The position numbers and the translations under genes were made by a program. A stretch of DNA of 64,000 bases, from the NCBI GenBank assembly GCA_000708835.1, contig DF237341.1, forward strand, positions 1-64,000, in the 5' to 3' direction. Origin of the DNA: Klebsormidium nitens (lineage: Eukaryota; Streptophyta; Klebsormidiophyceae; Klebsormidiales; Klebsormidiaceae). Below the pieces are notes generated by a model, which searched no databases, had not been told where the DNA came from, and saw only the letters and a program-made list of their open reading frames with translations. Shown here piece after piece: positions 46,963 to 59,629 of the stretch. Each line of letters starts with the position of its first letter. Position 1 is the first letter of the stretch.

Positions 46963-48411
46963 GTCTAACAATCACCAATGTTTGAGTAACCTCGCAATCT
47001 GCTGGCGTAAAATTGTACTTCTAAAGTGTACAACCTTCATGAGGCACTCAATTTGTAAATAGTTTTCGAACTGCAGCTTTACAGAGGGGGAATTAGTTGC
47101 CACTGCGGGTAGGATGCGGTCAGAAATTACTGATTGGATCGGGCGCCAGCTCACGTGTTGACGGGTTGAAGTTCTTAAATAAGGGGAAATTATGGGGTAT
47201 TTGTGTTACATGCTCCAACCCCAGCTACATGGAACTTCCTGATTTGTATACAACTTCCGAGAGGATTCTGTAAGTCAAGAATACTGTTCTTTGAAAGGTG
47301 ACGGGAAGTAACTCTTAGGTTCCAACGTTGACCCTCATGATCATTTTTGCCATGAGAACCTATGGCCTATTTTTGGCTACGGCGCATTTGGAAAAAATCC
47401 ATCATAAGAAGCGTGTAGTCCAGGTCATGATGGTTTTGTGCCGCGCAGGCGATGCAATGAGATCATTGTAATATGTCTTCTTGCAGGTTCAATCAATGCA
47501 ACAAGTATAGGTACTGCAGCTAGTCACTAAGCTGGCAAGGCGGCGGCAGCGTATGGATTGATTCAAATATACGCATGTACATGCAGCACTTATACCTGAA
47601 GAGCTTTACCGGTACGTACTAGAAGTCAATGGCACTGAGCTCTACTCTATAACCAAGGGTACATATACTCGATCGTTCTTCTGCATGAGAACACTGTGCG
47701 TGTGGCCCGGTGGTGTTTAACAAAATTCAGCGCGGAAACCCCAACATGAGCATGGGCACACTGACCTCTTAAGCTATCGCGTCCAGTGCATGCATGTCAG
47801 ACAGCTCAGTACAACATATTACAGCTATACTTGGAGTACATGCTTCTGTAAATATTGATGAATACCAACCAATCTTCAACCCGGAGGCCCATGTTTAAGA
47901 TAGGTACGTTTCACTTTTGCAATGGCGTCATCATGTTTTCAGGAAGTAGAATCAGCGAACTTGTTATGCACTTCAAAAGCAAATGCTGCGCTTCGTTACA
48001 ATCACGTACGGATTTCACGCATACACCATCTTCAATCAATCATACGAGCTATAGGTGCCTCAATTCCAAACAACCTGACCAAACCAGGCATGTGCCCGTG
48101 ACTGAGATCCGAAACGATTGAATGGACCTTCTTCAGGTCAATACTGTAAAAGGAGCCGGCATGACAAGGTGATTGGGGTCCGGTTTAAGGCCAGTTGTTA
48201 GCGTCAGGAGCCGGCAAGGATTTGCACTCGGTACCGTGCGCATCGGATATCCGACAAATATTTCTGCCAGAAGCTGCTTGGAGGGGTTGGTTGTCCACGG
48301 TACGCCCGAATCTTCAAATCGATGCTGACGTCAGAACCAAGTCGGACAGCGAGCGACCATACCTCGAGGTCCAATCATCCGCTGGCCTGGTGCTCGCGGC
48401 CTTTAGTGGTG
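46963..48411. other. intergenic, convergent 3-prime ends
   Basis: About 1.4 kb with no recognisable gene. Contains one copy of the dispersed motif near 47350-47395 (CCTATGGCC...GGCTACGGCG). Confidence 0.5.
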
Positions 48412-50957
<2,546 letters not shown>

Positions 50958-51108
50958 GGGCGCGCTGCCACCGCAGAAAGGATGGCAGAATTGCGTTGGC
51001 ACCGCCTGTCTTAGCAACGTGCATGCGTCAGTCGCCCTGGCCGGGCAACTCAGGGGGACCAAACGCCCCAGGTAAATAGGTTAGCAACATGAACAGTGTT
51101 CCAGCAGC

Positions 51109-51212
51109 CAAACGGCTTACCTATTGCCCGGAGCCGAAAACTTGTGGGATTGAACCTCCACAGGGTCACCATCGAAACCCCGTGGTTTCGTGTCCGGGCA
51201 AAACGCCGTTTA
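51109..51212. repeat. imperfect hairpin of about 100 bp
   Basis: Arms pair AAACGGC (about 51109-51116) with GCCGTTT (51205-51211), and TTGCCCGGA (51124-51132) with TCCGGGCAA (51193-51201), then CGAAAAC with GTTTCG. Internal short stems are also possible. The minus strand contains GGTTCAATCCC, a T-arm-like string, but the rest does not fold as a tRNA. A small fold-back element or a structured RNA are both possible. Confidence 0.6.
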
Positions 51213-51862
51213 GGAGATGTAGAGGGCTGGTTTAGGTGGGTTTCACAGCCAAAAACACATTAACCTTCTTCTAACAGTCTTCTTAACCCTCGCCTCAGAC
51301 CAACCGAGGACCGCATCGGCCTCGGGACATCAGAATAAGCAATCTTGACCGTCAAAGTCAGGGAATTTCTCATCTGACGGTGCGGAACATGGTTCGCGGA
51401 CTTTGAGTGGTGTTTGGTCCCCCTGGGGCGACTACAGTAGTCTATAGGTAATAGGGTTTGCGATTTGGGTCACACATACGTAGGGTTCCGTCACATTTGT
51501 ACCTGGTCGGTACCCCCCCTTTTCGCCGTTCCAAGTTTACATCTATATAAGCTCAGCTCGTTCGTAGCCATATTTTGCCGGGAGCCAAAAGATTGTTTCG
51601 AAAGCGAGTCTACTGCAAATTGAATATCGCAAAGGGTGGGTTCGACCGTAGACGTGAAACCATCAATATCTACGGCCCGGGCTCTCACCTATAGAGCTTC
51701 GCGTAGCTTCTAATATCGGGCCCGACATCGCATCGCCGCGGCCGGCGCGGGGGTACCACGTTAACCTACACTGTAAGTTAAAGACGGTACTTTTCAATCT
51801 GCTTCTTCATACTTAATACTAAACTTCTCAGCACACGTTGTCCATAGAATCGCGCCCTCTTT

Positions 51863-52150
51863 CTACATAAATATTCGTTTATCGTCGAAACCGCCGGTTT
51901 CGAAGCCGTGGGCCCTGGCAATTTTGAGTTTAGCGACAGAATCTGATGACGGGTCGTAGCTCACGTCATTTGCATCGAACTGAATGTACAGCCATTTTGA
52001 GAGGCCGTCGAAAACAACTCCTCGGGGAACCTCAGTAGAGCGACCGTCTTCCAAGGAAATACAAGCTTCAAGTCGCTGCGCTGTTATATCCGGGGCAGCA
52101 ACGCGAAAGTAGAATTGACTTTCTCGAAATTCGTTAGGTACCGTTGTAGA
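51863..52150 (-). CDS. possible terminal exon of an unrecognised gene
   Basis: Open for 96 codons after a plausible acceptor (CAGGGCAG|TCTAC) and ending TAG. The product is acidic and beta-like (FRVAAPDITAQRLEACIS, GLSKWLYIQFDANDVSYD). An upstream open stretch to about 52420 (HILDSLLKSSMLVPLQ) may belong to it, but I find no convincing donor. I recognise no family; it could be chance. Confidence 0.25.
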   Translation of the reverse strand, partial: STTVPNEFRESQFYFRVAAPDITAQRLEACISLEDGRSTEVPRGVVFDGLSKWLYIQFDANDVSYDPSSDSVAKLKIARAHGFETGGFDDKRIFM

Positions 52151-53771
52151 CTGCCCTGGTAGCGTGGGTCACAGCATCGCCCGTCAGTCTGACTCTGAGT
52201 CTCAGCTGGCAGATGCTCTCGACTCGAGAACAAAGTTCGGTGATCGATCTGCAAGTGAAGCTTCCCACGCAGCTTCGGCTTCCAACTTCAGGTTCTCCCT
52301 GCAGTGGAGTTCTCCCGGCGTTTGGAGTGGCACCAGCATGGAGGATTTCAGCAGGGAGTCCAAGATGTGCACTAGATTCCTGAAGCAAGACAGACCTAAG
52401 CTTTTTGCATTTTCAGGAGATTAAGGTGCGGAGCATCGTGGAAGACGAGCAAGACGAATTCAGGAATTCTACGGCGCATGGTTAGTCGTTGAGGTAAGGG
52501 CCCACTGGTTTATTTCCGAGGTCACCTGTCACCTAAAGGAGCTGTTGTCAAGCTGGCAGCCTTGTTGAGCGACTTGTAGAAATTTTTGACTCCTCATCAT
52601 TGAGTCGTCCTCAGCAGTCAAGCATCGCTCCGCTGGCTGTGAGTACCAAGATAATGTTCTTGGAAAGCAATTGGATTATTGCACATGCCGAGGAAATGGT
52701 ACAATGTGCAAAGTTTGCACATGATCAGTGCCATAGAGCAAACCCCCCTGGCCAAACAGAGCGCTCAAAGCTAGAGGCATCTCAATCAAAGTGATAGTTG
52801 GTGTTTTATTGTACTTGTTCAGTTTCCTTTAATAGGTGGATGCACGTTACTCAATGGCAGTGTAAAATGGTCGCAAAGCTTGGGAGCTGTGAGCGCTGAA
52901 CACCCCTTGCTAACGTTGTCTCCTTCTTTGGATCCTGTTTGAAAGTCGCGCAACATATGGCATCGCCTCAGGTCACATGCATCAGCTCTCACAGCTGTCA
53001 GGACTGTCCAAGTTTTGTGGGCCCCCTTCATCTGCTTCAAGTTTGCGCCCATTGCTAGTAAAGGCATCAAACTTACAATGCTCACAACTTGAAGAGCTTG
53101 TTTGAGATCTGGCTTTGAGCCATCTGACCGCCTCCGGCAATTGGACAAACTTTCTGCTTTTTCTTCCTCGTCATTGTGAGTGCTAAAGTCTCAAACAAGG
53201 ACTCTGGCTTCTTCTTCGTTGTCCCTGTTTAGAGGGGAGCAACTCAGTTGAGACTATCTGAAGTTTCTTCAGGTTTGCCCCATGTCACTGACTTGACTCC
53301 TGGATGGGGTACCCAAACGTGTGTGAGATGTTGTGTGAGATGTTTCGCAGATACTTATGCCTTTCAAAGGTCCAGCACAGATTTTTTGCCCAAGATTATC
53401 ATACTTGTTCAGCTTTTGTGGTGGTGGGTGCATGAAGCTAACATTGTTCATTGTATCTCCTTAGGAGGTTTCGTTAAACGTGGTGCCTTCAGGGGCTACT
53501 TGGAGCCTGATGTGCAGTTGGCTTTTGATGCTGCTGCCAAGCAAACATTGAAACGTTAAGAGCAACGCTTTAAGGAGCTACTAGTGAGATCCAAGGACTC
53601 CCCCTACAAAACGCTCTTTGTCTCTCCTCCGTGCATCTCCTCTGTGCGGCTGGTTGGTGCTGATTGCCTTTACCTGTCTTCGCTGCAGATTCTCGGCAAC
53701 GTGAACCCCCAAGTTACTTACTGGGCACGGCTTCGATCTGTCTACTGACTACACCACTCACAGTCTTCACC

Positions 53772-54257
53772 ATGATTCGCCCGGTGGCGCCAGAGGACAC
53801 GCCCACTCTTGTAGCCACGGCTGCGGCCACTGGCTTGTTTTCTCATGATGAGGCGGAGGGTTTTTTTGGGGTGCTGTTGGACGACCTGCACGCAGGACGG
53901 CTAGGAGATGGTCATCTTGCTCATGCATGGGCTAATGAGATTACAGGCAAGATAGCCGGGTGGGTATACTTTTCACCGGAGAAACATGCGGAGACAGTTT
54001 GGCAGTTGTGGTTCATTGGAGTGGACCCCAGCTGGCAAGGACGGGGAGTTGGCAGTGAGCTGCTCCAAGATGTTGAGTCCCACGTCGTAAGGGCAGGGGG
54101 TCGGCTCCTTTTGATTGAAACAAGCTCGTTGCTTGACAGGACTCAATCGTTCTACACTAAGCGGGGCTATACAAGGTGTGGACAAATACCGGACTTCTAT
54201 GCAGATGGGGATGATAAAGTAATATTTGTGAAGCGGGTGAAAACCGAGTCGTCGTGA
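53772..54257 (+). CDS. GNAT-family N-acetyltransferase, intronless
   Basis: 161 residues in one exon from ATG 53772 (CACCATGATTCG). It has GNAT topology: N-terminal MIRPVAPEDTPTLVATA, the beta4 strand VWQLWFIGVDPSWQGRGVGSELL with the acetyl-CoA pyrophosphate loop Q/R-x-x-G-x-G as QGRGVG, then LLLIETSSLLDRTQSFYTKRGY and the C-terminal FYADGDDKVIFVKRV. The substrate cannot be read; it may be a small molecule or a protein N-terminus/lysine. Its lack of introns, unlike every other gene here, and its compact bacterial-style sequence suggest recent transfer or retroposition. The open frame extends upstream to 53664, but ATG 53772 matches the family's start. Confidence 0.85.
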   Translation: MIRPVAPEDTPTLVATAAATGLFSHDEAEGFFGVLLDDLHAGRLGDGHLAHAWANEITGKIAGWVYFSPEKHAETVWQLWFIGVDPSWQGRGVGSELLQDVESHVVRAGGRLLLIETSSLLDRTQSFYTKRGYTRCGQIPDFYADGDDKVIFVKRVKTESS

Positions 54258-55676
54258 GCATAATGGCCCAACAAACCGAGCTTGGTTCGTACTAATTGCC
54301 TGCAGTTTCAAATTCAATGGAGCCATCTATGTCCTACCAAATAAAACAGATTTTCCTTCAATGGATTCCTAGCCAACTTTTTGCGATTTTTGCGTTGTAG
54401 GAAAACACGAGAACTCTTGTCAGTTTGGGTCGATCGTGATCCTGCATCTAGATGCTCGGGATCGGTGGTCACGTTCTTCAAGTTGTGGTGATCAGCTTGA
54501 CAGACTCCGATTTTGATCATGCAATCGTGGGATCGTATATATGCCTTCGGTCATGAGGCAATGATGATGATGATGAGGCGCATCCTAAGACGTTGACCAT
54601 CAAAGCATGACCATTGGGCCGATCGCGAATGGGCTTGAATCCTTGGGCCTGCATGGCATCATGTGGGTTAGTACCATGCCCATGTCACTTTAACCAGGCT
54701 ACTACAGTAGCATGCTCGGAAGTTGCGTTTGGTAAGTAGATCTTGCACAGTGTCGTTCAAGCATGAGCACGAGAGCATTGCCGGGACTCCAGTACTAGCT
54801 CGGAATCATCCAGATATCCATTGCCGCCGGGGTCCATACGTCTACTAGTAAGCCTTTGGGAATAAAAGATTGGTGCCAGATATTGTTCTCGAAACTTGGC
54901 CCCAGGTCGCGCGATCGTAGAAGGGCGTCATCATCGAAAGACTCTCAGATAATGAATTGAACGCCAGGGATCAATGCTAGGAGCTAGGTTTGGACTAACG
55001 TAGCCCCTTCGAGATTGGTAGGGTAGTTAGGCGTTCGAACCTCAAACATCAAGTCCCATGTATGCCATGGAAGCCTATGGCCCATGTGGCTACGGCGTTT
55101 TGAAAAGAGAACATCAAAGGTACCGTTCATACCGTACTGCCTAGTCCTAGTATTAGTAACAGAAGACCCAAAGACCATTGTGATTCGAATTGCTGAAATG
55201 ATCTGGAGAAGTAATAGAAAGCAGAAGGGACCGCCATGTGTCCAGCCTCAATGATCGGACGGCTCAGCGTACTCGCATTCGAGTCGCCGTCTGACATTTC
55301 GATCACCAGAAAGGCTGGGTCCTGGCATGCGAGTCGTGACATTAGGTATAAGAGCAGCAGAGCAGCACGTACACTGCTCAAGCTGGCACGTCCAGTACAC
55401 TGTACAGCCGGTAGTTGGCGGCTGCGTACAGCTGTATATGGGCCCATGCATGTCATTCCTATGTCATTATAACAACGTGCATATCATTGCTGCCTTCCTC
55501 CGATGTCTCCCCCGGCTCTGTCGGCCAGTTGAAAAAAAACTTTTGGAGCAGAGATATATACTGAACGATATCAATCTCCTCATCGCAGCCCTCCCTGGCA
55601 AGCTCGTGCCACTGTCCGTAACCTTTTGCCTTCTCTCTGTCCTCTGCTCTTTCTGCCGCGTAAAGTTCTATTGGTC
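54258..55676. other. intergenic with a dispersed motif copy
   Basis: About 1.4 kb with no recognised gene. ATGATG microsatellite-like run near 54562-54577. A dispersed-motif copy lies near 55055-55100 (GCCTATGGCCCATGTGGCTACGGCG, abbreviated in other entries). Several short ORFs are unconvincing. Confidence 0.5.
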
Positions 55677-57093
55677 ATGGGGCCAGCTACCAGGTCGAAG
55701 CGCGCCAATGAGCCAAATAAGGAGCAGCCGGACTCCCTTGGCATGCTCATGCGAGGTAGGTGTGCTCCAGGTAAAGTGAGCTGGCAGGGGCCAACGCCCA
55801 CCAAAAGATACGCTACTTGCTTCACAGTGGGCAGGTGCCGTGCTCGGGCATGGTAGGGCTCAGGGCTGAGTATGTGCGTTGCTTGGGACTGCAGCTGCAG
55901 TCTCGGCGTGCATGCTTGATGATCCTTGGCTTTGGCTCTTACTTTCTGGGACGCTGGTTCAGTGTTAACGTGGCTGTTTACATGCAACGGTCTGCAGTCA
56001 TTGGCATCATTGTTGCACTGGGTTGTGTTCTGCGTTCTCTGTTGACCCCCAGCTGATTTTGTCCAGAGTTGATCTGGTTCAAGCTGTCCTTCAAGGCTTT
56101 GACTTTACCACCTGTGGCTATCTTTCTTCAGTTAGTGAGGTCAAGTGTCAGCTCATCAAAGTGTGCTTCAATAGCACAATCCAGCCGTGTGAACTCATGC
56201 ATGCACAGAACGTCTTGAGCCCGATAGCTGCAGCCCCTCCTCAGAAAGGATCGCAGCCATATCCAACAATACAGTGGCGCTGCGCACTTCACTTCAAAAA
56301 TTTCTACAGGGCTTCTGGTCAAATCTGCTCTGATGCCAGATGAACAATGTGGACTCCTTGTCCAAGGAGTTCAGCCACTCTCTGTGGGAGAGCGCGGGGC
56401 TTTGCTCTCTGACCCCTCGCGGTATCAGGCAGCACATTTACCATGCCTATGTTTGGCGCTGATGGTTCACGCACCAGGGCGAATTGTCATTGGGCTGCCC
56501 CCTCATCAGAGCTGGGGTTCTGGATGCAGATGAGAAGCGGCGGGCAGGTGCGCGCACGCACGGGGACATCTGGCAGGAGCACCGGAAGCCCTCTTCGAAA
56601 GCGGACACGACAAGCAAGAAACGAAAGAAGAGTGCTGAGAAGAAGGCAGCAGAGGAGACGGGCGAGGATGACGCCTTCAAAGTTCTGCAAGCAGGTGATG
56701 CCCCCTTCAGCAATGACGCGCAGGCTGGGCACCGCTTTTGAGCTCTTGGCAGCAATCCATTGATTCCAACTTGTGCCCAGGAACCTTGGTGCGCTGGTAA
56801 GTGGGGAAGTGAGTTGTCTGCTTCTGAATCAATCGAGTTTGTGTGGCGAAACATTGGACGACCTTGAACATTGTGCAGAGCAGAAAACGAAGACGACAAA
56901 GAGGAAAAGCGGAGAGCCTTTCGAGGAAAAGAAAGAACCAGCAAAGAAGGCGCCAAAGCGAAAAAGCGAAGAGCCTTCGAAGGAGAAAGAAGAGCCACGA
57001 AAGCGGGCGCGGAAGGATACAGAGACGAAGGACGAACCGCAGGAGAGAGACACCAAGTCTGCCGAAGGTAAAGACTGCGTCCTCGATTGCTGA
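55677..57093 (+). CDS. Lys/Glu-rich, probably disordered nuclear-type protein
   Basis: Model: exons 55677-55755, 56530-56694 and 56879-57093 (stop TGA), about 152 residues. It begins MGPATRSKRANEPNKEQ. The later exons are dominated by K, R, E, S and P with repeats such as KRKSGEPFEEKKEP / KRKSEEPSKEKEEP / RKRARKDTE, resembling basic, nuclear-localised disordered tails. An extra exon around 56339-56400 is possible. The third exon can alternatively splice at GAAG|GTAAAG (57067) in phase onto 57313, which would make this the N-terminal part of the next gene. No known domain. Confidence 0.5.
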
Positions 57094-57305
57094 CGAATTC
57101 GACTAACACAGTCAGTGAACACTATCAATGTTCGAGTGCTGACCCACGAGGAGCATCAGTGACCACATGCTGAAATTTTCCTCTTAACGAGCCGTCAATC
57201 TAGTTATCTAGTGTATTTTCATTGGTCAAACAAGTGAGTTTTTTCGTAACATCTTCTATGCACTGACTTTCTTGAGTCACAGTTTCACCCCTTTTTCCAC
57301 TCCCT

Positions 57306-58727
57306 ATGGCAGAGCCCGGTGCAAAGGCGGCTCCCGACAGCGGGGACGCCAGTGGGCAGCAGGGCGGCGGTGGGGCGGTGAGCGGGGTGGTCACCATCAA
57401 CCGGGCCCCGACCCTGACGCTCTGGGTTGCGACGGTGGCGGAGAGGCAGGGGTACAAGGCCGAGGAGGCCCTTACGTTCGGCAAGTACGTCTCGGGGGTG
57501 TTTGCGCAATCAAAAGGTGAGGCAGAGCTTCGCCTGCCACACATCGCGACCAAAGGCCCATGCGCGGAGTTTTCGTGAAAATGCTGATTGTGACACTGTC
57601 GAGCTTTCATCAGCTTGTCTTGGAGACGCACGTTGGGCAAGAACCGTTGACCCATGACGGCTGGTAGAGCAATTCTGGGCTCCTCTCTGAGCAACCTCCA
57701 CGCGAAATCTATCTGGCCCCTCGACCTTCACTACGTGACGCCTTCTTTGACCACTCTGCCGCTATCTAGTAAGTCGTTCCCTGGCAAAGAGCGACTCTCG
57801 TCCTAATCCATTGATCCTGTCTTTAAACATTCTCGGGTCACGGATTCGCGGCCAGACCCATTGTCTTCATATGACCCAAACTTCCTGCTTTCTTCTGCAC
57901 AACTGTTCGGCTATCGGCTGACGCCAGGCCGCGCTCCCGTGTGTGCAGGCAAGTCGATCGGCGTGATCGAGGCCGACCCCGAGAAGGAGGCGCAGGTCAA
58001 GGAGGCGAAGCGGGAGCAGCGGCGCGGGCTGGACAAAGTGCCGGTGTTCGGGATGAATATCACCGTCAAGAAGACGCCCGAGGGCCAGGTGCGCGCGCTG
58101 GAGGCGGGCGGGAAGCCCATCGAGCCGCGCACGGTCAAGGCGTACCTGCACCGCGCGTTCAAGGACAGGCTGGACGACGCGCAGAGTGAGCGGCAGCAGC
58201 GCGAAACTGATTTCCTTCGTCGAGGTCCGTGACCATCTTGGCGAGCGGCTGGTATTTGTGACGTTTCTCTTTGATTCCCGCGTGCCCAAGGCTCTTTTGG
58301 CCGTTTGGATTGGCTCTCAGGTTCGCGGCCCGCTTTTGGATGCGCTGGCGAGATTGAGAGCAGGTTTGATTTCCAGGAGTGTATGCGTGGCTGCTCGACC
58401 ATTTGGTGAAGAACGTCCTTGCTTGGGCCATCCTGTCCTTGCTTGGGCCATCCAGGATTCGCGCGAATCAGTCTGTTGTGAGGGCAGCTGGTCTTACAGA
58501 TAAGCCCTGTTCTGCTGACGTCAGCCGATGATTGTTTTGCCGCAGAAGCCATGGAGGCTCTGGCCGCGGCGTACCCCGCAGAGGAGGTTGGGAAGAAGGC
58601 GTACCACTTGTACGAGCGGTTCCGACCGACGGTACCGCAAGGCAAAAAGGGGTGGGGAGGGAAAGGCGAGCTAGACCTGGATCTAATCTCAAACAAGATG
58701 GTGCAGGAAAGCTCAGCGAGAGGCTGA
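57306..58727 (+). CDS. protein resembling an uncharacterised bacterial family, possibly fused to the Lys-rich ORF
   Basis: Exons 57306-57516, 57949-58185, 58546-58727; 209 residues from ATG 57306. After a Gly/Ala-rich start come INRAPTLTLWVATVAERQGY, EEALTFGKYVSGVFAQSKG, IGVIEADPEKEAQ, a short strand region VPVFGMNITVK, KPIEPRTVKAYLHRAF, MEALAAAYPAEEV, AYHLYERFRP and KGWGGKGELDLDLI. I remember this motif order (RAP-LTLW, SKG, RPxVPxGxKGWG-KG-LDL) from bacterial proteins of unknown function and about the same length; that needs a search. The ATG overlaps a perfect acceptor (CTATGGCAG|AG), so it could also be the C-terminal half of a longer protein starting at 55677 (about 351 residues). Function unknown. 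Confidence 0.7.
58424..58462. repeat. 20-bp direct duplication in an intron
   Basis: GTCCTTGCTTGGGCCATCC occurs twice back to back inside the last intron of the 57.3-58.7 kb gene. Confidence 0.8.
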
Positions 58728-59629
58728 GAGCACTTTACGGTAAAGGAGTGTTGTACATTGGTGTACATACTGTATATGACGGCCGTCTAGGTTACAATTT
58801 GTACATTGAATCTGGATTTACGTTGAGTTGCATTCAAGTTTTCCTAATGAAAGCCGCAGAGAAGTGAAGTCCGTTGTGCTACTGAGACTTGTCTCAACAA
58901 GATTGCGGGTATAACGATCAGCCTGCGGGCCTGGCTTACGTCTTTCTTTATGCGAAAGTCAATGTCGCCTGGCCAGCTTTGATCATCTCGAATTTGCACG
59001 GCGGTTGGCTTCTCTGCCAAGGGCAAGCCTCAGTGATTGGGCGCCTGCGCTGCATGTACATGGGGCCATGAACATGGACATACAGCAGGCTTTGTTAAAG
59101 CTCATGCATGACAGGCCATGGACCAACCATGAATCGTCCTTCGGACAGGTTTCGTAACACATGGTACTGACAGAGAAAAATAGAGAACTTCAAAGCGATA
59201 CTAAGCGACACGCGCAGCCAGTGTGCCGTCATGGAAATCAATAGATTTTCAACACATGTCATGGAAAATGCGCCTAACAATACCGAGGCATGCAAGCCGC
59301 GCGTCTCAAAAGAGCTTCTCAACATTGGGACGATGGTAGCACGCAACCGTTACCAGAGATCATCAGATATCAATCGGCGCGTTGCCAAACCCCCGCTACT
59401 ACACACCGCATTGCGTGACCAACTTGCAGCATGCTTGCGCTCCGGTTTCGGCAGCTCAGCTTCAAGAACTACCCGTCGACAATCAATCCATAGGTGCAAC
59501 ATACACGTGGAGCTGAGCATGTTAGGATCGACAACAAAGCTTTGTCGCTAAACTCAATCTAAATGGTGCAGATTGACTCTTTGCCACGGCTGCCAATTGC
59601 TGTACGGATCCAACTGATTTACCGTATGA
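58728..59629. other. intergenic, convergent 3-prime ends
   Basis: No gene recognised between the bacterial-like gene and the exonuclease terminal exon. Confidence 0.5.

Larger units (their letters stand above)
50958..53771. other. intergenic/uncertain, about 2.8 kb
   Basis: Contains the hairpin at 51109-51212, a possible minus-strand exon at 51863-52150, and a possible plus-strand terminal exon at 53464-53559 (ends GAFRGYLEPDVQLAFDAA.. then TAA, preceded by CTTAG). I could not build a complete gene. The base composition differs from the flanking GC-rich coding regions. Confidence 0.4.

Noticed and set aside
51124-51201. tRNA-Sec-like candidate on the minus strand (GCCCGGA...GGTTCAATCCC...CCGGGCA)
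   Set aside because: The ends pair and a T-arm-like string is present, but the T-arm is not adjacent to the acceptor stem and no proper anticodon or variable arm folds; kept only as a hairpin.
56023-56343. 106-aa plus ORF between exons of the Lys-rich gene
   Set aside because: Cannot be joined in phase to exon 1 without meeting a stop; treated as intronic.
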